In this document: piece by piece, positions 6,610 through 14,592 of the stretch | Numbering within the stretch: the first letter of the stretch is position 1 | Layout: each line of letters begins with the position of its first letter | DNA from: Mycolicibacterium moriokaense | Lineage (GTDB): Bacteria; Actinomycetota; Actinomycetes; Mycobacteriales; Mycobacteriaceae | DNA: 32,546 bases | Reading direction: 5' to 3' | Assembly: GCF_003201655.1 (NCBI RefSeq) | Contig: NZ_QJJU01000012.1 | Coordinates: forward strand, 169,489 to 202,034 | Notes under the pieces: model-generated | Database searches by the model: none | What the model was told of the DNA's origin: nothing | What the model saw: only the letters and a program-made list of their open reading frames with translations | Made by a program: the position numbers and the translations under genes

Positions 6610-8201
6610 GCGCGTCTCAACGACAGAACGCTGCCGTCGCCGTCGGCTGAAACGTACAGGGTGCCGTCCGGCCCGATGGTGATGCCTGCGAACGGGCCCT
6701 GCGGTCCGGAGAACGGCGGCATTCCCTTGAGCGGCTTGGGTTCTACGCCCGGCGGGGGTCCGACCGGCAGACCGGACGCGACCGTGTGGCGAGCGCCGGT
6801 ACTGAGGTCGACGGCGACCACTTCCTTGGCGCCTGCATCGACGATGTAGAGCGTTCCGTCGGCGACGAGAATCCCCTGAGGCCGTTGCAGGCCGTCGACC
6901 ACGGTCTCCGTCGAGCCGGCGAGCCGCACGACCCGACCCGCGCCGGATTCGGACACCAAGGGGATGCCGTTCGGGTCGAATGCGACGCCGACCGGATCGT
7001 GCAGTCCCGACGCCAGCACCTCCACGTTGCCCGACCGCAGCGAGTGCACGCGACCGGTGCCGAGTTCGGCGAAGACAATGGCGTCACCGGGGCCGATCGC
7101 GACTCCATAGAGTTGGTCGAATCCGTCTGCGAGATAGTCTGTTTCACCGTCAGCAGGATGGTAGCGGGCGATCTGGCCCCCTGACGTCGCGACTACGAAG
7201 GTGCCGGCCCCCGCGGACGCCAAGCCGCGGAGGAAACCGGGGTATCCGGGCGAGAACAGCATGCCGACCGTCTGCAGCGATCCGTCGGAGCCCACCACAT
7301 AGAAGTAGGTGCCGTCGGCGACATACAGGTTGCCGTCGTCACCGACCGCGAGATCCAACGGCCAATTAAGTCCACCAGGCAACACGGTGTGGGTCTGGCC
7401 GCCGCCGAGAATCTCGGTGATCTCACCGGTGAAGTTCGAGACGAACAACCGGTCGCCGACAAAGGTCAGATTGTCCAGGCCAGGAGTGAGCTGAGCCAGC
7501 AGGGTCTGCTCGCCGTTGCGCGGATCGATCCGTAACACCTGCCCGCTGGCCACCTGAGTGGACACGATGAATCCCTCCGAATCGAACTTCACCGCGTCTG
7601 GCACACCGAGGTCGCCCGCAACCCGTTGCGGCTCACCGCCGTCGGGGTCTATCCGCCAGATCTCGTTGGCCACCATAAGCGGGTAGTACAAGAGACCGTC
7701 GGGGCCGAACTCCATGGCGTTCGGTGACGGCAGGTCTTCGTGCAGGATCCGCTGCGCGCCAGTGCTTCGGTCGAGTTCCATCAGCCGTCCGCCCTCGCGG
7801 CACTCACCGATGAACAGCCGATCCTGGTGCACGGTGATGCCGTTCGCGCAAGGAAGGTCGTCGCGCAGCACCCGGGTACGCCCTCCGGCGTCCCGCACGC
7901 TCACCCGGCCGTCCATGACCTCCGTGGCGTACAGGTTGCCGCTGCTGTCGAAGGCGACGTCGTCGGGCGCAATGATGTCGCCGCCCTTGGCACTCACCGT
8001 GTCCACGCGACCGGTGCCGAGATCCAGCGCGCTGATCTGGCTGCCGGTCACCTGCGCGACATAGACGCGCCCATCGGGACCGGTGCGCAGCCCGTTTGCG
8101 CCGAACAATCTGCTCGGTGCGGTGAGCCGCTCCAGCCGCCAGCCTTCGGCAGCGGTGGGGCTGGCTGCGGTGTACCTGGCGTCGCGGACAGACGTCGTCA
8201 T
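6606..8201 (-). CDS. SMP-30/gluconolactonase-like or NHL-type beta-propeller protein
   Basis: The protein of about 531 residues is built from repeated blade units of the form GPDGRVYVA, DSSGNLYAT, GPDGLLYYP, GDDGNLYVA, DPNGIPLVS and GPDGTLYVS, typical of SMP-30/strictosidine synthase/NHL propellers. It is longer than a single six-bladed SMP-30 (about 300 residues), so it may hold two propellers or extra blades. No signal peptide is visible, so it is probably cytoplasmic. Many SMP-30 relatives hydrolyse lactones, which fits a partner for the Baeyer-Villiger monooxygenase; a binding or sensing role is also possible. ATG 8201 is chosen; an in-frame TTG at 8219 has a poorly spaced GAGGAG. It is first in the minus-strand operon. 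Confidence 0.75.
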   Translation of the reverse strand: MTTSVRDARYTAASPTAAEGWRLERLTAPSRLFGANGLRTGPDGRVYVAQVTGSQISALDLGTGRVDTVSAKGGDIIAPDDVAFDSSGNLYATEVMDGRVSVRDAGGRTRVLRDDLPCANGITVHQDRLFIGECREGGRLMELDRSTGAQRILHEDLPSPNAMEFGPDGLLYYPLMVANEIWRIDPDGGEPQRVAGDLGVPDAVKFDSEGFIVSTQVASGQVLRIDPRNGEQTLLAQLTPGLDNLTFVGDRLFVSNFTGEITEILGGGQTHTVLPGGLNWPLDLAVGDDGNLYVADGTYFYVVGSDGSLQTVGMLFSPGYPGFLRGLASAGAGTFVVATSGGQIARYHPADGETDYLADGFDQLYGVAIGPGDAIVFAELGTGRVHSLRSGNVEVLASGLHDPVGVAFDPNGIPLVSESGAGRVVRLAGSTETVVDGLQRPQGILVADGTLYIVDAGAKEVVAVDLSTGARHTVASGLPVGPPPGVEPKPLKGMPPFSGPQGPFAGITIGPDGTLYVSADGDGSVLSLRRA

Positions 8202-8226
8202 GACCTCGCACGTTATCAAGCTCCTC

Positions 8227-8238
8227 TAGTCCAGACAA
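8227..8238. promoter_or_regulatory. Degenerate GntR operator copy (TAGTCCAGACAA)
   Basis: TAGTCCAGACAA matches the perfect site core TTGTCCGGACAA at 9 of 12 positions, keeping GTCC and GACAA. It lies just upstream of the beta-propeller gene and overlaps a possible minus-strand -10 box TATTGT (8240-8235). It would be the site controlling the leftward operon. The binding protein is inferred from proximity. Confidence 0.45.
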
Positions 8239-8265
8239 TAGCTGCGAGGTGAGATCAATCCGCCC

Positions 8266-8295
8266 TTGACGAGCGGATCGCTGCTGCGGAATAGT
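8266..8295 (+). promoter_or_regulatory. Possible promoter of the plus-strand catabolic operon
   Basis: TTGACG (8266-8271), an 18-base spacer and AATAGT (8290-8295) form a reasonable sigma-A-like pair, with transcription starting near 8302. The perfect palindrome 8322-8335 would lie just downstream of the start site, a typical repressor position. An alternative -10, TACCGT (8314-8319), would give a start inside the palindrome. Confidence 0.35.
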
Positions 8296-8321
8296 GTTCT
8301 TCAATATGCAGAGTACCGTAT

Positions 8322-8335
8322 TTTGTCCGGACAAA
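8322..8335. promoter_or_regulatory. Perfect 14-bp palindrome TTTGTCCGGACAAA, probable GntR operator
   Basis: TTTGTCCGGACAAA is a perfect inverted repeat ending 7 bp before the ATG of the first plus-strand gene. Its GTCCGGAC core resembles the GTnTAnAC sites known for HutC-type GntR regulators, and a degenerate second copy lies at 8227-8238. The position would allow a repressor to block the rightward operon. Confidence 0.6.
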
Positions 8336-8342
8336 TAGGCGC

Positions 8343-9203
8343 ATGAGCGATCTTCTGAGACTGGATGGCCGCATCGTCGTGGTGTCGGGCGCCGGGGGCG
8401 GCGGCATCGGCACCACCGTCACGCGGATGGTCGCTGAGGCGGGTGCGACCGTCGTCGCGGTCAGTCGGTCGAAGGAAAACCTCGACGAGCACATCGCGCC
8501 GTTGGCCGAGGGTGGCCTTTCGGTCGTGCCGGTCGCCGCGGACGCGTCAACCGACGACGGCATCGCCGCGGTGCTCGACCAGGTGCGGCGCACCGAGGGG
8601 AAGCTGTACGGACTTGTCAACATTGCCGGTGGCGCCGCTCCGGCCACCTGGATGCCCTCGACCCGCGTCAGCCGAACCGACTGGCGCGAGCTGTTCGTCG
8701 CGAATCTCGAGACGGCATTCTTCATGAGCCAGGCGGTGGCCGCAGAGATCCGCAGCCATCAGAGCCCCGGCTCGATCGTGTCGATCTCGTCGATCAGCGG
8801 CATGAACACCGCGCCGTTCCACATCGCCTACGGGACGGCAAAGGCTGCGGTGGTGGCCATGACGCGGACGATGGCGGTCGAGTTGGCCGTGGACAACATC
8901 CGGGTGAACGCCGTGGCACCTGGCGTCACCGAGACCGCGGCGTCACGCACGTATACCGGCGACGACCCCGAGCGCGACCGGAAGGCGATCGCAATGGGGC
9001 GCCGTGGCAGGCCGGATGAACAAGCGGGCGTCATCCTGTTCCTGCTCTCGGACCTGTCGAGCTACATCACCGGCCAGACTCTGCTCGTCGACGGCGGGCT
9101 GAACCTCAAGTGGACCCACCTCGGCGCCGACAACACCTCGCTGTTTCTCAAGGACGAGTCCTTCCGGGCGAGCATCAGTCGGTTTGAGAAGGAGGAAGCA
9201 TGA
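8343..9203 (+). CDS. Short-chain dehydrogenase/reductase, first gene of the rightward operon
   Basis: The 286-residue protein is an SDR with cofactor loop GAGGGGIG (16-23), NIAG (93-96) in place of the common NNAG, and the catalytic set Ser150-Tyr163-Lys167 (YGTAK). It ends with a longer than usual tail after the TGQTLLVDGG strand, about 35 residues rich in charged and aromatic residues. No strong Shine-Dalgarno precedes the ATG, and the operator palindrome is only 7 bp upstream, so little room exists for a leader. Its stop overlaps the Rieske oxygenase start (ATGA). It probably oxidises a hydroxyl group to the ketone that the downstream monooxygenase could use. Confidence 0.85.
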   Translation: MSDLLRLDGRIVVVSGAGGGGIGTTVTRMVAEAGATVVAVSRSKENLDEHIAPLAEGGLSVVPVAADASTDDGIAAVLDQVRRTEGKLYGLVNIAGGAAPATWMPSTRVSRTDWRELFVANLETAFFMSQAVAAEIRSHQSPGSIVSISSISGMNTAPFHIAYGTAKAAVVAMTRTMAVELAVDNIRVNAVAPGVTETAASRTYTGDDPERDRKAIAMGRRGRPDEQAGVILFLLSDLSSYITGQTLLVDGGLNLKWTHLGADNTSLFLKDESFRASISRFEKEEA

Positions 9204-10582
9204 CCGACATGGAAGTGCAGGCGGCTGAGGAGCTTTCGGACCCTGTCACCATCGGCGTGGACGCCTACATCTCCGAGGAGTACGCCCGAGCAGAGCGCGA
9301 CAAGCTATGGCGCAAGGTGTGGCAACAGGTAGGCCGGGTCGATGAGATCCCCGAAGTCGGCAGCTACCTCACCTACGACATCCTCGACGACTCGATCATC
9401 GTCGTGCGCACCGGCCCGAACTCGTCGGGCTCCAATTTCGCTGCGCACCACAACGTGTGCATGCATCGCGGTCGCAGGCTCGTCGACACCCCCGACGGCG
9501 CGAAGAACGCTTGTGGCCGAGCGCGGAAGTCGTTCGTCTGCGGATTCCACGGCTGGACATACGGATTGGACGGCACGTGCACGCACATTCGTGAGCAGGA
9601 CGACTGGAAGGGCGTGCTGACTCCTGCCAATACCCACCTCGCCCCGGTGCAGGTCGACACATGGGGTGGCTGGCTGTTCGTCAACATGGATCCCGACTGC
9701 GAACCACTGGCGGACTATCTGTTCCCCGCCGCGAAGATCCTCGACTCGTTCGGCCTGGAGAACATGCGCTACAAGTGGCGCAAATGGCTGAGCTTCGACT
9801 GCAACTGGAAAGTCGCGATGGAGGCCTTCAACGAGACCTACCACGTGTTCACCACGCATCCGGAGTTCAACAAGTTCGGCGAGTTCAAGGGCTGGGCCAA
9901 GGCGCACGGCAAGCACTCCAACATCGGCTATGACGCGCCGAAGGGTATGGACGAGACGAAGTCGAAGATCCGCCTCGGCACGGGCGATCCGCGCATCTCG
10001 ACGGCTGAGATGCAGGTCTACACAATGGAAGAGACGAACGCCACCACCACCCAGACCTTGGTGAACGCGGCGAAGCGGCTTGTCGACGAACTGCCGGAGG
10101 GAACACCGGCCGACAAGGTGCTTGAGCACTGGCTGACGTCCGCGCGCCGCGACGACGAAACGCGCGGCGTCATCTGGCCGACGATTCCCGCCGACATCCT
10201 TGGGCAGAGCGGCACCGCGTGGCAGATCTTCCCGAACTTCCAGGTCGGACAGGGCCTGACCAGCGCGCTGTGCTACTGCGCAAGGCCGGATCCGAGCTAC
10301 GACCCCAACAAGTGCATCTTCGAAGTGGCGGTGTTCGAGTTGTATCCGAAAGGTGCAGAGCCGCATACGGAATGGCAGTACACCCCGGTAGGCGACCCCA
10401 ACTGGCTGTCGGTTCTGCCGCAGGACTTCTCGAATATGGCTGCGGTGCAGCGGGGCATGAAGTCGGCCGGCTTCTCTGGCACGAAGCCCAACCCGTACCG
10501 CGAGCGCAGCACCGTCAACCTCCACTACCAACTGTCCAAGTACATGGGCACGGGCGAACCACAGGAGCTTTCAGGTACATGA
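9200..10582 (+). CDS. Rieske non-heme iron oxygenase, large (alpha) subunit
   Basis: The 460-residue protein carries a Rieske [2Fe-2S] site at Cys87-x-His89 (CMHRG) and Cys114-x2-His117 (CGFHGW), then the catalytic mononuclear iron site within NWKVAMEAFNETYHVFTTHP, with His215 and His220 as probable ligands. The gap between the two Rieske half-motifs is 24 residues, longer than the common 15-18. It would hydroxylate or otherwise oxygenate the substrate using O2 and electrons from a reductase. No ferredoxin or reductase gene is visible in the window, so electron transfer partners must be encoded elsewhere. It is coupled by ATGA overlaps to the SDR before it and the flavin monooxygenase after it. 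Confidence 0.9.
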   Translation: MTDMEVQAAEELSDPVTIGVDAYISEEYARAERDKLWRKVWQQVGRVDEIPEVGSYLTYDILDDSIIVVRTGPNSSGSNFAAHHNVCMHRGRRLVDTPDGAKNACGRARKSFVCGFHGWTYGLDGTCTHIREQDDWKGVLTPANTHLAPVQVDTWGGWLFVNMDPDCEPLADYLFPAAKILDSFGLENMRYKWRKWLSFDCNWKVAMEAFNETYHVFTTHPEFNKFGEFKGWAKAHGKHSNIGYDAPKGMDETKSKIRLGTGDPRISTAEMQVYTMEETNATTTQTLVNAAKRLVDELPEGTPADKVLEHWLTSARRDDETRGVIWPTIPADILGQSGTAWQIFPNFQVGQGLTSALCYCARPDPSYDPNKCIFEVAVFELYPKGAEPHTEWQYTPVGDPNWLSVLPQDFSNMAAVQRGMKSAGFSGTKPNPYRERSTVNLHYQLSKYMGTGEPQELSGT

Positions 10583-12429
10583 CGACTTCCGACACCTGCG
10601 GGCCGACCCAGACCCCCGACGATATCGACATCGATGCGTTGCGGGTGAAGTACGCCCAGGAGCGGGCGAAGAGGCTGCGGCCTGAAGGCGCGGCGCAATA
10701 TCTCGAACTCAAGGACGACTTCGCGGATTTCGCCGAGGTAGATCCGCACACGCCGATGACGCCTCGCACGCCGATCAACGAGGACATCGAGGTCGCGGTT
10801 CTCGGCGGCGGTATCGCAGGACTGCTTGCGGGCGCGTATCTGAAGAAGACCGGCGTCGACGACGTGCATGTCATCGAGATGGGTGGCGACTTCGGTGGCG
10901 TCTGGTACTGGAATCGCTTTCCAGGCATCCAATGCGACAACGATGCCTACTGCTACATCCCCATGCTCGAAGAGCTCGATGTCCTGCCGTCGAAGAAGTT
11001 CGCCGACGGCGCCGAGATCTTCGAGCATTGCAAACGGATCGGCAAGCATTTCGGGCTATACGACGGGGCCATCTTTTCCACCCAGGTGCGAACGGTGCGC
11101 TGGGACGACGAGATCGAACGTTGGCGCCTGACCACCAACCGCGGCGACGACATCCGGGCCCGCTTCGTCGTCATGACGCAAGGCTCCTACAACCGCCCCA
11201 AGCTGCCCGGCATCCCAGGCATCAAAGATTTCAAGGGCCACATTTTCCACTCGTCCCGCTGGGACTACGACTACACAGGCGGGGACGCCAGCGGCGGGCT
11301 GCACAAGCTCGCCGACAAGCGTGTTGCGCTCGTCGGCACCGGGGCGACGGGAGTGCAACTCGTTCCGCATCTCGGTCGGGATGCCAAGCACCTCTACGTG
11401 TTTCAGCGGACACCGTCGTCGGTCGACATCCGCGGCAACGAGCCGACGGATCGGCAGTGGGCGGCGTCGTTGCAACCCGGCTGGCAGGAGGAGCGCAAGC
11501 TCAATTTCCACCGATGGTCACCGTTCGGCGACGGGGTGATCTTCGATGCAACCGACCAGGTGTGCGACTTCTGGACTGAGCTCGGCCGCAACCTGACTGC
11601 GCGGGTCGCCGGTGCCGAGGATCCCACGACGCTGGGCGTCGAACAGGTCATGGCGATGCGCGAAGAGGAGGACTACAAAATCATGGAGCGGCTGCGCCGC
11701 CGCGTCGAAGCCATTGTCGATGACCCGCAGACAGCGGAGGCGCTCAAGCCGTACTACCAGTTCTTGTGTAAGCGGCCGTGCAGCAATGACGAATATCTGC
11801 CGACGTTCAACCGCCCGAACGTCACGCTCGTCGACGTGGCGGATTCCAAGGGTGTCGAAAGGCTCACCGAGAAAAGCATCGTCGCCAATGGCGTTGAGTA
11901 CGAGGTCGACTGCGTGATCTTCGCGAGCGGCTTTGAGATCTCGACCGAGATCAGCCGCCGGTACGCGATCGAGGCGATCGAAGGCCGTGATGGGCTCTCG
12001 CTGTTCGACCACTGGCGGGATGGCTACAAGACACTTCACGGAATAACCAGCCCCGGCTTCCCCAACCAGTTCCACACCGGCTTCATCCAGGGCGGCGTCT
12101 CCGCCAATACGACGGCGATGTTCGAGCAGCAGGCCGAGCACATCGCCTACATCATCGCCGAGGCGGTGAAGCGAAAGGCGACGACGGTCGAGCCGAGTAA
12201 GGAGGCCCAAGAAGCCTGGGGCAACACCATCAAGGAAATTGCGATTGACACATCGGCGTTCGATCTCGCCTGCACGCCAGGCTATTACAACAACGAGGGC
12301 CGCGGCTTCGGTGAAGGTGTCAGATCATTCCTCGGCGATTACTACATGGCCGGCTTCTACGCCTTCGGCGACCTATTGAAGGAATGGCGCGACAAGGGCG
12401 ATCTCGATGGCCTGGTACTCGGTGCGTAG
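10579..12429 (+). CDS. Baeyer-Villiger-type flavin monooxygenase
   Basis: The 616-residue protein has two Rossmann motifs, GGGIAG (76-81) for FAD and GTGATG (253-258) for NADPH, with the Baeyer-Villiger fingerprint FKGHIFHSSRWD at 218-229 between them. The N-terminal extension of about 70 residues before the first Rossmann fold resembles longer type I BVMOs such as those for steroids, cyclododecanone or phenylacetone. The ATG at 10579 overlaps the Rieske stop by 4 bp and has AGGAG (10563-10567). It would insert oxygen beside a ketone to give a lactone or ester. Together with the propeller protein (possible lactonase) this suggests a ring-opening step. Confidence 0.9.
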   Translation: MTTSDTCGPTQTPDDIDIDALRVKYAQERAKRLRPEGAAQYLELKDDFADFAEVDPHTPMTPRTPINEDIEVAVLGGGIAGLLAGAYLKKTGVDDVHVIEMGGDFGGVWYWNRFPGIQCDNDAYCYIPMLEELDVLPSKKFADGAEIFEHCKRIGKHFGLYDGAIFSTQVRTVRWDDEIERWRLTTNRGDDIRARFVVMTQGSYNRPKLPGIPGIKDFKGHIFHSSRWDYDYTGGDASGGLHKLADKRVALVGTGATGVQLVPHLGRDAKHLYVFQRTPSSVDIRGNEPTDRQWAASLQPGWQEERKLNFHRWSPFGDGVIFDATDQVCDFWTELGRNLTARVAGAEDPTTLGVEQVMAMREEEDYKIMERLRRRVEAIVDDPQTAEALKPYYQFLCKRPCSNDEYLPTFNRPNVTLVDVADSKGVERLTEKSIVANGVEYEVDCVIFASGFEISTEISRRYAIEAIEGRDGLSLFDHWRDGYKTLHGITSPGFPNQFHTGFIQGGVSANTTAMFEQQAEHIAYIIAEAVKRKATTVEPSKEAQEAWGNTIKEIAIDTSAFDLACTPGYYNNEGRGFGEGVRSFLGDYYMAGFYAFGDLLKEWRDKGDLDGLVLGA

Positions 12430-12495
12430 CGACTTGTGTGCGTTTAGGCGCGGTGAGCGCTCGTTTTCGCTACACAAATCGCGGCGGGTCGCTAC
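12426..12495. repeat. Nested inverted repeats filling the BVMO-SDR gap, possible attenuator or terminator
   Basis: The 66-bp gap is almost entirely palindromic. The outer pair GTAGCGAC (12426-12433) and GTCGCTAC (12488-12495) is perfect and runs from the BVMO stop codon to the base before the next ATG. An inner pair, GCGACTTGTGT (12429-12439) with ACACAAATCGC (12472-12482), matches at 10 of 11, and GAGCGCTC (12455-12462) sits in the loop. There is no trailing U-run of the classical type. It is the only sizeable gap in the first half of this operon and could reduce read-through, protect mRNA ends, or be a repetitive intergenic element. Confidence 0.5.
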
Positions 12496-13419
12496 ATGTC
12501 TGACTTGAGATTCGACGGCCGCGTCGCGGTCGTAACCGGTGGCGGCAGGGGACTGGGCCGCTCCTACGCCCTGCTGCTGGCGTCGCAGGGCGCGAAGGTC
12601 GTCGTGAACGATCCCGGCGGCAGCATCGCCGGTGACGGCACCGACACCGGACCCGCCCAGGAGGTCGTGCGCGAGATCACCACCGCCGGTGGCGGCGCCG
12701 TCGCTAGCACCGATTCGGTCGCCACCCCGGAGGGCGGCATGGCGATCATCGACGCCGCGCTGGACCACTACGGCCGAGTCGACATCCTTGTCCACAACGC
12801 CGGAAACGTACGCCGGGCGTCGTTGAAGGAAATGACCTACGACGACTTCGAATCCGTCGTCGACGTCCATCTGCGCGGCGCCTTCCACATCGTGCGCCCG
12901 GCGTTCCCGCTGATGTGCGACGCGGGGTACGGCCGCATAGTGCTCACCTCGTCGATCGGCGGCCTCTACGGCAACCACGACGTCGCGAACTACGCCGTCG
13001 CCAAGGCGGGCGTGATCGGCTTGTCCAACGTCGCCGCGATCGAAGGAGCGGCGCATGGCGTCAAGAGCAACGTGATCGTGCCCGCCGCCGCGACGAGAAT
13101 GGCCGACGGGATCGACACCTCCGCCTACCCGCCGATGGGCCCGGAGCTGGTGGCGCCCGTCGTCGGCTGGCTGGCGCACGAATCCTGCTCCGTCACAGGC
13201 GAAATGCTCATCGCGCTCGCAGGTCGGGTGGCAAGGGCCATGGTGTCCGAGTCGCCAGGCGTGTACCGGCCGTCATGGTCGATCGCAGACGTCGGCGAAC
13301 ACATCTCCGCGATCCGCGATGCGTCCGAACCCGTCGTGTTCCCTGTCGTGCCGGACGGCCACGGCGACCACATCCGCTACAGCTTCGGCATGGCCGCACA
13401 AGGGGCGCACCATGGCTAG
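12496..13419 (+). CDS. SDR oxidoreductase, 17-beta-HSD4/hydroxyacyl-CoA dehydrogenase-like
   Basis: The 307-residue protein is an SDR with TGGGRGLG (14-21), HNAG (100-103), and catalytic Ser153-Tyr166-Lys170. The N-terminal region with a long insert after the second strand (NDPGGSIAGDGTDTGPA) is typical of the D-3-hydroxyacyl-CoA dehydrogenase part of peroxisomal multifunctional enzyme type 2 and its bacterial relatives, which act on bulky CoA esters. The C-terminal extension past the SDR fold also fits that group. Its end overlaps the CoA-transferase start by 8 bp. The likely role is oxidation of a hydroxyacyl-CoA or steroid-like hydroxyl during side-chain shortening. Confidence 0.83.
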   Translation: MSDLRFDGRVAVVTGGGRGLGRSYALLLASQGAKVVVNDPGGSIAGDGTDTGPAQEVVREITTAGGGAVASTDSVATPEGGMAIIDAALDHYGRVDILVHNAGNVRRASLKEMTYDDFESVVDVHLRGAFHIVRPAFPLMCDAGYGRIVLTSSIGGLYGNHDVANYAVAKAGVIGLSNVAAIEGAAHGVKSNVIVPAAATRMADGIDTSAYPPMGPELVAPVVGWLAHESCSVTGEMLIALAGRVARAMVSESPGVYRPSWSIADVGEHISAIRDASEPVVFPVVPDGHGDHIRYSFGMAAQGAHHG

Positions 13420-14584
13420 CGGCCCGCTGAACGGTGTGCGCGTCATCGACCTCACCGCGATGGTGATGGGGCCGTATTGCACTCAAATCATGGCCGATAT
13501 GGGCGCCGACGTGATCAAAGTCGAACCACCGCAGGGCGACGACACCCGTTACGTCTCCGTTGGACCCGCTCCTGGGATGAGCGCCGTCTTCGTGAACGTG
13601 AACCGCGGCAAACGCAGTGTCGTATTGGACCTGCGCACCGATGAGGGCAAGACCGCGCTCCGGGCGCTTGTCGCCGACGCCGACGTCTTCATCCACTCCA
13701 TGCGAGCGAAGGCGATAGTCAAGCTCGGGTTCGGTTATGAGGAGGTGGCCGCGCTCAACCCGAGCATCGTCTACACCAACTGCTACGGCTACGGCAGGCG
13801 AGGACCCGACCGTGACCGGCCTGCCTATGACGACACCATCCAAGCGGAATGCGGGCTGACTGCCGTCCAGAAGCAACTGACGGGTGAAGCCGACTTCGTC
13901 GGAACCATCGTCGCCGACAAGGTCGCAGGTCTGACCGCCCTCTACGCGACGACGATGGCGTTGTACCACCGCGAACGAACGGGCGATGGTCAAGAGGTGG
14001 AGGTCGCCATGTTCGAGACCATGGCGTCGTTCATGCTGGTTGAGCATGCCAACGGAGCCATATACGACCCTCCCCTCGGACCGGCCTTCTACCCACGGAC
14101 AGTTGCACCCAACCGAAGGCCGTACGAGACAAGCGACGGCTATATCGCCGCTCTGATCTACAACGACAAACACTGGAACGCCTTTGTCGGTGCCGTGAAG
14201 CCGGGGTGGGCCGACGACGGGTACTCGACGCTTGAACAACGGGCGAACCAGATCGACGCCGTGTACGGCCTGGTGGCCCAAACAATCAAGGAGCGCACCA
14301 CCGAGGAGTGGTTGGCGTTGTTCCGCGATCTCGAGATTCCAGCCGCACCACTGAACACCCCAGGCGATTTGTTTGACAATCCGCATCTCAACGCCGTCGG
14401 TCTGTTCGAGACTGTGGACACCCCGCACGGCCCGGTGCGGTTCCCGGGTGTTCCGACTTGGTTCTCCAGGACTCCAGGCCGGGTCGCAGGCCCGGCGCCG
14501 GAGCTGGGCGCGAACACCGCGGACGTGCTCGACGAGCTCGGCCTCGGCCACGCTGACATCGAACCCGCACTGGGCTCGGGATAG
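13412..14584 (+). CDS. Class III CoA-transferase (CaiB/BaiF family)
   Basis: The 390-residue protein matches the CaiB/BaiF family in length and layout: N-terminal GVRVIDLTAMVMGPYCTQ, then MADMGADVIKVEPPQGDD, and nucleophile region with Asp169 in VADKVAG, aligning with the catalytic Asp of formyl-CoA transferase. HRERTGDGQEVEVAMFE follows as expected. These enzymes move CoA between carboxylic acids without ATP. ATG 13412 is chosen over an upstream in-frame start because it begins the conserved N-terminus and overlaps the SDR stop by only 8 bp. It lies directly before the acyl-CoA dehydrogenases, so it probably recycles CoA onto the acid entering this oxidation; some relatives are racemases. 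Confidence 0.88.
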   Translation: MASGPLNGVRVIDLTAMVMGPYCTQIMADMGADVIKVEPPQGDDTRYVSVGPAPGMSAVFVNVNRGKRSVVLDLRTDEGKTALRALVADADVFIHSMRAKAIVKLGFGYEEVAALNPSIVYTNCYGYGRRGPDRDRPAYDDTIQAECGLTAVQKQLTGEADFVGTIVADKVAGLTALYATTMALYHRERTGDGQEVEVAMFETMASFMLVEHANGAIYDPPLGPAFYPRTVAPNRRPYETSDGYIAALIYNDKHWNAFVGAVKPGWADDGYSTLEQRANQIDAVYGLVAQTIKERTTEEWLALFRDLEIPAAPLNTPGDLFDNPHLNAVGLFETVDTPHGPVRFPGVPTWFSRTPGRVAGPAPELGANTADVLDELGLGHADIEPALGSG

Positions 14585-14592
14585 GACCGCCA

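Noticed and set aside
9305..10531. 408-residue antisense ORF over the Rieske gene
   Set aside because: High-GC shadow: His/Arg/Val-rich without recognisable domains; the opposite frame has full Rieske motifs.
10219..10578. Long in-frame extension upstream of the flavin monooxygenase
   Set aside because: It overlaps the Rieske gene in another frame and shows no homology; ATG 10579 has an RBS and begins the true protein.
13208..14551. 447-residue antisense ORF over the CoA-transferase
   Set aside because: No motifs, and it crosses two well-supported plus-strand genes.
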